Below are positions 57,996-64,000 of a stretch of 64,000 nt of DNA, piece after piece. Under the pieces are notes generated by a model that did not search any database, was not told the DNA's origin, and was given only the letters and a program-made list of their open reading frames with translations. Source of the DNA: Rhodococcus sp. 06-462-5 (GTDB lineage: Bacteria > Actinomycetota > Actinomycetes > Mycobacteriales > Mycobacteriaceae). Position 1 is the stretch's first letter. Every line of letters begins with the position of its first letter. Location: contig NZ_NOYD01000038.1 in the NCBI RefSeq assembly GCF_002258315.1, forward strand, positions 1 to 64,000, read 5' to 3'. The position numbers and the translations under genes are program-made.

Positions 57996-58049
57996 CACAG
58001 GGCACTGTTCGCTGACAGCACAGGGCGGTGTTCGCTGACAGCACAGGGC
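57996..58049. repeat. 23-bp period tandem repeat, 2.3 copies
   Basis: CACAGGGC at 57996, 58019 and 58042, with TGTTCGCTGACAG between copies (arms CTGT/ACAG flank TCGCTG in the first copy, where GCACTG is GCGGTG in the second). Non-coding, directly after the ferritin-like gene. Same 23-bp period as the length of the purE repeat word, but a different sequence. Confidence 0.8.
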
Positions 58050-58121
58050 GTCGGGCGTCCGGGGCGAGGCCGCTGCACTAGCCTGGCGTGAGCAGAGTTG
58101 TCGAGAGTTCGGAGGTTGACC

Positions 58122-58349
58122 GTGGAGGTCAAGATCGGTGTTTCGGAGAGTTCCCGTGAGCTCGTCGTGAACAGCACGCAGTCCCCGGCCGAGGTCGAAG
58201 CGCTCGTATCGACCGCCTTCGCCGGTAAGGACGGAGTGCTGTCGTTGGAGGACGAGAAGGGACGCAAGTTCTTGATTCAGGCTTCCAAGGTGTCGTACGT
58301 CGAGATCGGTCCGTCCGATGCTCGGAAGGTCGGATTCGCGACCGCCTGA
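58122..58349 (+). CDS. DUF3107 family protein
   Basis: 75 residues, start GTG 58122 with GGAGG 6 nt upstream. The sequence VEVKIGVSESSRELVVNSTQSPAEVEALVSTAFAGKDGVLSLEDEKGRKFLIQASKVSYVEIGPSDARKVGFATA matches DUF3107, a single-domain actinobacterial protein next to a TetR gene in many genomes. Role unknown. Ends with a strong hairpin shared with the convergent TetR gene. Confidence 0.85.
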   Translation: MEVKIGVSESSRELVVNSTQSPAEVEALVSTAFAGKDGVLSLEDEKGRKFLIQASKVSYVEIGPSDARKVGFATA

Positions 58350-58365
58350 GACGGCTCGGAACGAA

Positions 58366-58402
58366 AACACGCCCCTCACTCGCATCGAGTGAGGGGCGTG
58401 TT
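58366..58402. terminator. Bidirectional terminator between DUF3107 and tetR
   Basis: AACACGCCCCTCACTCG, loop CAT, exact complement ending GTGTT: a 17-bp stem 16 nt after the DUF3107 stop and 18 nt before the tetR stop. Confidence 0.8.
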
Positions 58403-58420
58403 GCGTTCGTGGGTTCGTAC

Positions 58421-59375
<955 letters not shown>

Positions 59376-60455
59376 GTGACTGACCGAGGCGGGCCGCGTA
59401 TCCGCGGTGGTGTGCAGTCGGGCGGCGTCGACGAGAGTTACGACGATCGGTCGGACGATTTCCCACGCACCGTGGGAAGTCGTGGGTCGCATCAACCGCT
59501 TCGCGCGCAGTGGGACCCGACGCAACGCGAGGTCAAGCAACGCAGTCGTCGACCGGATCGCGACATCAGGAAGCAGAGCAAGCTCGGAAAGTTCGCGTCC
59601 ACGTACGGCTGGCGGGCGTACGCGGTTCCGATTCTGATCGTTGTCACCGCTCTCGTCGTGTTCGATGCCGTGCGTACGGGTGACCCCGTCACCGGCACTG
59701 CGGCGCAGTCCACCAACGCCGATCCCGGATTCGGCACCTTGAGTGCGGATACGACGTCGGGCACCGGCGTCATCGGCGTGCCGCCGCAGGCCGACGGAAA
59801 CTTCGCGGCTTCTATCTCATCGGGTGAACTACCCGACGGTGGTCCGTTCGCGGTGCAGGGAGCCGGAACGTGGCACATCGTGCCGGGCACCACCGAGCAG
59901 GTGGGTCAGGGGACCGAGCGGGTGTTCACCTACACGGTCGAGGTGGAGGACGGCGTCGACACGGTCGGGTTCGGCGGCGACGAGTCGTTCGGTCGATTGG
60001 TGGATCAGACCCTCGCCAACCCCAAGAGTTGGACGAACGACCCACGGTTCGGATTCCGTCGAATCGATCAGGGTGATCCGGACTTCAGGATCTCTCTGAC
60101 GTCGCAGATGTCGATCCGGCAGGCCTGTGGCTACGACATCCAGCTCGAGGTCTCCTGTTACAACCCCGGCATCGAGCGTGTGGTGCTGAACGAGCCGAGA
60201 TGGGTGCGTGGAGCGATCTCGTTCCAGGGCGACATCGGCTCGTACCGTCAGTACCAGATCAATCATGAGGTCGGCCACGCGATCGGCTACCAGCAGCACC
60301 AACCGTGCGAGACCGACGGCGGGCTCGCACCGGTGATGATGCAGCAGACATTCGGAACGTCCAACGACGACATCGCTCGACTGGATCCCGCGGGAGTCGT
60401 TCCGATGGACGGCAAGACGTGCCGTTTCAATCCGTGGCCCTACCCGCGAGGCTGA
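59376..60455 (+). CDS. DUF3152 membrane-anchored zincin-like protein
   Basis: 359 residues: charged N-terminus, helix AVPILIVVTALVVFDAV (about 84-100), then a secreted DUF3152 domain with TWHIVPGTTEQVGQG, TFGTSNDDIARLDPAG and the metzincin-like motif NHEVGHAIGYQQHQPC (about 296-312). Spacing is HExxHxxGxxxH with one residue more than the classical metzincin. Protease activity is not shown. GTG 59376. M. tuberculosis counterpart Rv3207c. Divergent from tetR. Confidence 0.86.
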   Translation: MTDRGGPRIRGGVQSGGVDESYDDRSDDFPRTVGSRGSHQPLRAQWDPTQREVKQRSRRPDRDIRKQSKLGKFASTYGWRAYAVPILIVVTALVVFDAVRTGDPVTGTAAQSTNADPGFGTLSADTTSGTGVIGVPPQADGNFAASISSGELPDGGPFAVQGAGTWHIVPGTTEQVGQGTERVFTYTVEVEDGVDTVGFGGDESFGRLVDQTLANPKSWTNDPRFGFRRIDQGDPDFRISLTSQMSIRQACGYDIQLEVSCYNPGIERVVLNEPRWVRGAISFQGDIGSYRQYQINHEVGHAIGYQQHQPCETDGGLAPVMMQQTFGTSNDDIARLDPAGVVPMDGKTCRFNPWPYPRG

Positions 60456-60548
60456 TCGGCTGGGTTCAGGACGGGCCGGGGGATTAGATTCGAACGTGGC
60501 GAGCCGGGTACTCGGTCGCCGTGTCGAGTCGAGGAGCGTCGCTGCGTC

Positions 60549-61715
60549 GTGGTCCACCTACCCCCGCTGGTCGAACCCGCAGGCGAACTGACGCCCGAGG
60601 ACGTCGCCCGATACAGCAGGCACCTGATCATTCCCAGTGTGGGAACCGACGGTCAGAAGCGACTGCGCAACGCCCGCGTACTCGTCGTCGGTGCCGGGGG
60701 ACTGGGCTCACCCGCGCTGCTCTACCTCGCGGCCGCCGGTGTCGGGACTCTGGGCATCGTGGAATTCGACGATGTCGAACTGTCGAATCTGCAACGGCAG
60801 ATCATCCACGGCCGATCCGACGTGGGTCGTCCGAAGGCCGACAGTGCCAGGGACTCGATTCTCGAACTCAACGACGGCGTCGAGGTGGCGCTGCACCGTG
60901 TTCGACTCGACTCGTCGAACGCGCTCGAGCTCTTTCGGCAGTACGACCTCGTCCTCGACGGGGCCGACAACTTCGCCACCCGATACCTGGTCAACGACGC
61001 GGCCGCGCTGGTCGGAATCCCGTACGTGTGGGGTTCGATCTACCGGTTCGAGGGGCAGGTGTCGGTGTTCTGGGATCAGGCCCCCGGCGACGCAGGCATC
61101 AACTATCGCGACCTGTACCCCGAGGCTCCGCCGCCGGGCATGGTGCCCTCGTGCGCCGAAGGTGGGGTGCTGGGGGTGCTGTGCGCGTCGATCGGATCGG
61201 TCATGGTGACCGAGGCCATCAAGCTCATCACCGGAATCGGCGAGACGCTGCTGGGCCGATTGATGATCTACGACGCGCTGGCGATGAACTATCGAACCGT
61301 CGGTCTGACTCGGGACCCGCATCGAACGCCGATCACCGAGCTGATCGATTACGAGACATTCTGCGGAGTGGCCCCGGCCACCGAATCCACCGGCGAGTCG
61401 ATCACCCCGGCGGAGCTGCGCGAAATGATGGAGTCCGGTCGCGAGATCGCCCTCATCGACGTGCGTGAGCCGGTGGAGTGGGACATCGTCCGCATCGACG
61501 GTGCGCGTTCGATACCGAAGGATCGGATCCTGTCGGGGGCGGTGATGGCGGATCTACCGCAGCACATCCCCATCGTGCTCTACTGCAAAACCGGCATCAG
61601 GTCCGCGGAGGTGCTCTCCGCCCTCGTCGGTGCCGGTTTCGCCGATGCCGCCCATCTGCACGGCGGAATAGTGGAGTGGGCCAAGCAGATCGATCCCGGT
61701 TTGCCCATGTACTGA
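60549..61715 (+). CDS. moeZ: MoeZ: adenylyltransferase/sulfurtransferase
   Basis: Activates small sulfur-carrier proteins (MoaD, CysO) by adenylation and thiocarboxylation for molybdopterin and cysteine synthesis. 388 residues: E1-like domain (about 1-260) with VVGAGGLGSPALLYLAAAG and VELSNLQRQI and the ATP site; C-terminal rhodanese domain with the active Cys in LYCKTGIRSAEVL (about Cys 342). The zinc-binding CxxC of E. coli MoeB is absent (NYRDLYPEAPPPG), normal for mycobacterial MoeZ. GTG 60549. Confidence 0.94.
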   Translation: MVHLPPLVEPAGELTPEDVARYSRHLIIPSVGTDGQKRLRNARVLVVGAGGLGSPALLYLAAAGVGTLGIVEFDDVELSNLQRQIIHGRSDVGRPKADSARDSILELNDGVEVALHRVRLDSSNALELFRQYDLVLDGADNFATRYLVNDAAALVGIPYVWGSIYRFEGQVSVFWDQAPGDAGINYRDLYPEAPPPGMVPSCAEGGVLGVLCASIGSVMVTEAIKLITGIGETLLGRLMIYDALAMNYRTVGLTRDPHRTPITELIDYETFCGVAPATESTGESITPAELREMMESGREIALIDVREPVEWDIVRIDGARSIPKDRILSGAVMADLPQHIPIVLYCKTGIRSAEVLSALVGAGFADAAHLHGGIVEWAKQIDPGLPMY

Positions 61716-61773
61716 TGCGGTCCGTGTGCGCGTCGTCCGCAGTGGCACCGCGATCGGCGGTAGCGTGACGCTC

Positions 61774-62628
61774 GTGAGCTCTGTCGAACCTCCTCAGCAC
61801 GTGATCTCTACGTTCGGGCTGCGCGATGTCGAGCCTGCACCTCTCGGTGCGGACTGGGACGGTGGATGGCGTCTGGGTGACGTCGTCCTGTCTCCGGTGG
61901 CAGACCATGCCCGCGCCGCGTGGTCGGCCAAGGTACGCGAGACATTGACCGTCGACGGGGTTCGTCTCGCCCGACCGGTGCGTTCGACCGACGGCCGATA
62001 CGTCGTGTCGGGCTGGCGCGCAGACACGTTCGTCGCCGGCGAACCGGAGCCCCGCCACGACGAGGTCGTCTCGTTGTCGATGCGGCTGCACGCGGCGACC
62101 GCGCAACTCGAGCGACCCCGATTTCTGGTTCAGCCTCCCGTGGCCCCGTGGGCCGACGTGGACGTGTTCGTTGCTGCCGACAGAGCTGCCTGGGAAGCGG
62201 TTCCGCTGCGCTCTGCTCGCGGCGCCGGGGCACCCGAGCCGTCGTCCAGTGATGGCAAGAGCAGCCTGGAATTGGTCAAACAGCTTGCGACACTACGCAA
62301 GCCCGTCGAGTCGCCCGACCAGTTGGTGCACGGTGATCTGTTCGGAACGGTGTTGTTCTCCGGAAGCGACGCTCCCGGGATCAGCGACATCACCCCGTAC
62401 TGGCGTCCCGCGCCCTGGGCTGCCGGGGTGGCCGTGGTGGACGCACTGTCCTGGGGTGACGCCGACGACGGTCTGGTCGGCCGCTGGGACGATCTTCCGG
62501 AATGGCCGCAGATGTTGCTGCGCGCGTTGATGTTTCGTCTCGCAGTGCACGCACTTCACCCGCGATCGACGTCGGAGGCCTTTCCCGGCTTGGCGCGAAC
62601 AGCCGATCTGGTGCGCCTCATTCTGTGA
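61774..62628 (+). CDS. TIGR02569 family protein
   Basis: 284 residues. Actinobacterial family related in fold to aminoglycoside phosphotransferase/kinase-like proteins: VHGDLFGTVLFSGSDAPGISDITPYWRPAPWAAGVAVVDAL resembles the HxD and DxD regions of that fold, with VHGDLFGT matching HGDxxxxN only partly (Thr in place of Asn). GTG 61774 (SSVEPPQHV) fits the family start; upstream GTGs are in frame. Follows moeZ and overlaps gntR by 11 nt at the 3' end. The substrate is unknown. Confidence 0.8.
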   Translation: MSSVEPPQHVISTFGLRDVEPAPLGADWDGGWRLGDVVLSPVADHARAAWSAKVRETLTVDGVRLARPVRSTDGRYVVSGWRADTFVAGEPEPRHDEVVSLSMRLHAATAQLERPRFLVQPPVAPWADVDVFVAADRAAWEAVPLRSARGAGAPEPSSSDGKSSLELVKQLATLRKPVESPDQLVHGDLFGTVLFSGSDAPGISDITPYWRPAPWAAGVAVVDALSWGDADDGLVGRWDDLPEWPQMLLRALMFRLAVHALHPRSTSEAFPGLARTADLVRLIL

Positions 62629-63328
62629 ATTCCGCTGCGCGAGCTGGGAGATCCGTTGCGCGAGCCGGGGATTCGGAGAGTTCGTGGAACAGTGACCTGG
62701 CCGCCTGCATCGCACGGGCGGCGTCACCTCCGATGACCGCTGCCACGAGTGCGGTGTGTTCTTCGATGTAATCGTCGTCGTGCTGGGTGGCATGGTGGCG
62801 CATGGCATCGTGGATCACCGGTAACAGCGAATCGTAGAACTCCAGATAGATGGCGTTGTGGCTGGCCGCGACGATGGCGCGGTGCAGGCGTGCGTCGATC
62901 CGAACGGCATCGGCCAGCGGAGTCTCGTCGGACCATGCCGCATTGCGATCGGCCAGCGCGGCCAGCATGGCACGGATGTCGGCGTCGTCGCGTCGGTCGG
63001 CCGCAAGTGCCGCTGCAGTGACTTCCAGGGTTTCGCGTAGCTCGGTGACGTCGCGGTGCCGGGCGTCCGAGAAGTACTTGCCCAGGGTTCCGCCGACGTC
63101 GGAGCACGTCATGACGAATGTGCCCGAGCCCTGCCTGCGTTCGACCATGCCTGCATGAACGAGTGCCTGCACTGCTTCGCGCACGGTGTTGCGCCCGGTA
63201 CCGGTCATCTCGCACAGTTCGGCTTCGGTGGGAATGCGGGTACCCACCGGCCATCGCTGCGACGTGATCTCCGCGCGCAGCGCAGCCGTTACCTGGGAAA
63301 TCAGGCTCGATCGCTGGACCTGCCGCAC
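62618..63328 (-). CDS. GntR/FadR family transcription regulator
   Basis: 236 residues: N-terminal winged helix (RSSLISQVTAALRAEITSQRWPVGTRIPTEAELCEMTGTGRNTVREAVQALVHAGMVERRQGSGTFV) and a helical FCD ligand domain (ELRETLEVTAAALAADRR, RLHRAIVAASHN, YIEEHTALVAAVIGGDAARAMQAA). Metal/organic acid ligand type. Divergent from an MFS permease, with a likely operator in the 81-nt gap. The last codons carry a 21-bp degenerate tandem repeat (62632-62673). GTG 63328. Confidence 0.9.
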   Translation of the reverse strand: MRQVQRSSLISQVTAALRAEITSQRWPVGTRIPTEAELCEMTGTGRNTVREAVQALVHAGMVERRQGSGTFVMTCSDVGGTLGKYFSDARHRDVTELRETLEVTAAALAADRRDDADIRAMLAALADRNAAWSDETPLADAVRIDARLHRAIVAASHNAIYLEFYDSLLPVIHDAMRHHATQHDDDYIEEHTALVAAVIGGDAARAMQAARSLFHELSESPARATDLPARAAEFTE

Positions 63329-63364
63329 GTGGGCTCCTCATGCCGGGGATGGTGCAGCGTCGAT

Positions 63365-63373
63365 AGTAATACT
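63365..63373. promoter_or_regulatory. Possible GntR operator in the gntR-MFS gap
   Basis: AGTAATACT, arms AGTA/TACT, matches the GT-AC core of FadR-type operators (GT-N-AC); a second small inverted repeat ATGA-TCCGG-TCAT follows at 63383-63395. Position suggests control of both genes. Confidence 0.4.
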
Positions 63374-63409
63374 TTGCACCCAATGATCCGGTCATCCTAT
63401 GATTGCGCG

Positions 63410-64000
63410 GTGAGTGCGCCCACCGTCCCCGCCGGCCGAATTGTCGGTACCTCGCTCCTGCGCGGGCGGATTCTGGTCTTCTCCGCCATCGTTCTGTCCG
63501 CATTGACTCTGCGCGCTGCCGTGACCTCGATCAGCCCGCTGTTCGGCAGAATCGGCACCGACCTCGAATTCGGTGCCACGGTGATCGGCATCGTGGGCAT
63601 GTTGCCTCCCGCGATGTTCGCAGTGTTCGGTTTGGCAACGCCGTTTCTTGCCAAGCGCACGGGGCTCGAGCGGGCCGCATTGCTGGCCATGGCACTGACC
63701 ACCATCGGTATGGCCACCCGCGCGTTCGCGCCGAACACCACGGCGTTGTTGGCGCTGTCCGCGATCGCCCTCGCCGGCATGGGCATCGGCAACGTCGTCA
63801 TCCCGCCGCTGGTCAAACGCTACTTCTCCGACCGACTCGCCGTGGTGAGCACCATCTACATCTGCGCCCTGCAGGTCAGCACCATGGTGCCGCCTCTGCT
63901 GGCGGTCCCCGTCGCCGACGCCAACGGGTGGCGGCTGTCCATCGGAATCTGGGCGGTCGTCGGCCTGGCAGCAGCACTGCCGTGGCTCGGTGTCGTGGTG
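63410..64000 (+). CDS. MFS transporter, CynX/NimT-like (cut by window edge)
   Basis: First 197 residues with about six membrane helices: LVFSAIVLSALTLRAAVTSISPLFGRIGTDLEF, VIGIVGMLPPAMFAVFGLATPFLAKRTG, AALLAMALTTIGMATRAFA and GIGNVVIPPLVKRYF. The cyanate/nitroimidazole transporter-type family. GTG 63410 lies 7 nt after a -10-like TATGAT (63398-63403), so the mRNA may be leaderless; an ATG at 63383 is also in frame. Probably regulated by the divergent GntR gene. The 3' end lies beyond the window. Confidence 0.85.
   Translation, partial: MSAPTVPAGRIVGTSLLRGRILVFSAIVLSALTLRAAVTSISPLFGRIGTDLEFGATVIGIVGMLPPAMFAVFGLATPFLAKRTGLERAALLAMALTTIGMATRAFAPNTTALLALSAIALAGMGIGNVVIPPLVKRYFSDRLAVVSTIYICALQVSTMVPPLLAVPVADANGWRLSIGIWAVVGLAAALPWLGVVV

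Noticed and set aside
57996-58049. CRISPR array after the ferritin-like gene
   Set aside because: Period 23 bp leaves no room for unique spacers; it is a simple tandem repeat.
60549-61715. Damaged MoeZ because the zinc CxxC is missing
   Set aside because: As far as I recall, MoeZ of mycobacteria also lacks these cysteines; the ATP and rhodanese sites are intact.

Overview
The window is a 64 kb stretch of high-G+C actinobacterial chromosome. Gene content, gene order and protein sequences point to the order Mycobacteriales, most likely Rhodococcus in the broad sense (including the R. fascians / Rhodococcoides group). The order closely follows the M. tuberculosis segment from accD5 down to moeZ (roughly Rv3280 to Rv3205, recalled from memory). 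Diagnostic actinobacterial genes include whiB1, whiB2, mtrAB-lpqB, sigH with a mycothiol-type anti-sigma factor, fbiA/fbiB for coenzyme F420, wbbL and the 24-residue ribosomal protein bL37. GTG starts and 1-11 nt start/stop overlaps are common. I see no rRNA, tRNA, insertion sequence, prophage or CRISPR array.

Layout. 0-7.5 kb: 5' end of an acyl-CoA carboxylase beta gene, birA, a PH-domain membrane protein, a two-component pair, GtrA, purK-purE, a small HExxH protein and a TIGR03089 protein. 7.5-12.3 kb: cell-envelope genes (LytR-CpsA-Psr protein, rmlD, wbbL, a sugar-1-phosphate nucleotidyltransferase). 12.3-15.3 kb: Nudix, fbiB, fbiA. 15.3-21.2 kb: whiB2, a metallopeptidase-fold protein, a DUF3499 protein, manB, a TobH-like protein and manA (mannose activation). 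21.2-26.5 kb: APC permease, an isolated alkB, ahcY, tmk. 26.5-35.5 kb: mtrA-mtrB-lpqB, comF-like, hpf, secA. 35.5-42.3 kb: lipid block with a WS/DGAT-like protein, a ferredoxin reductase and two fatty-acid desaturases. 42.3-46.5 kb: rsgA, aroA, ybaK-like, sigH-rshA, bL37. 46.5-53.2 kb: biotinyl carrier protein, pdtaS, whiB1, lipid kinase, a small membrane protein, GNAT, a phosphatase and a DHA2 exporter. 53.2-64 kb: ParA-like, a PQQ-like secreted protein, rhlE, a ferritin-fold protein, DUF3107, TetR, DUF3152, moeZ, TIGR02569, GntR and the 5' end of an MFS permease.

How the genes work together. The window joins envelope polysaccharide synthesis (rhamnose and mannose precursors, decaprenyl linker rhamnosyltransferase, LCP ligase) to its regulation (MtrAB-LpqB, WhiB1/WhiB2, PdtaS) and to protein export (SecA). 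A reductase/desaturase module makes unsaturated fatty acids. All three genes of this module carry the same TACG-N4-CGTA inverted repeat 50-80 nt before their starts, so they probably share one repressor. SigH-RshA is a thiol-stress switch with a textbook autoregulatory promoter.

The window is mostly conserved core genome. The less ordinary points are: a 23-bp dispersed repeat word that has become an in-frame 11-codon duplication in PurE; the loss of the rubredoxin and regulator genes usually found between alkB and ahcY; a WS/DGAT-like protein lacking the second histidine of HHxxxDG; a possible long SigH isoform; a possible leaderless upstream ORF before whiB2; and a second 23-bp-period repeat between genes. 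I found no clearly new multi-gene system.
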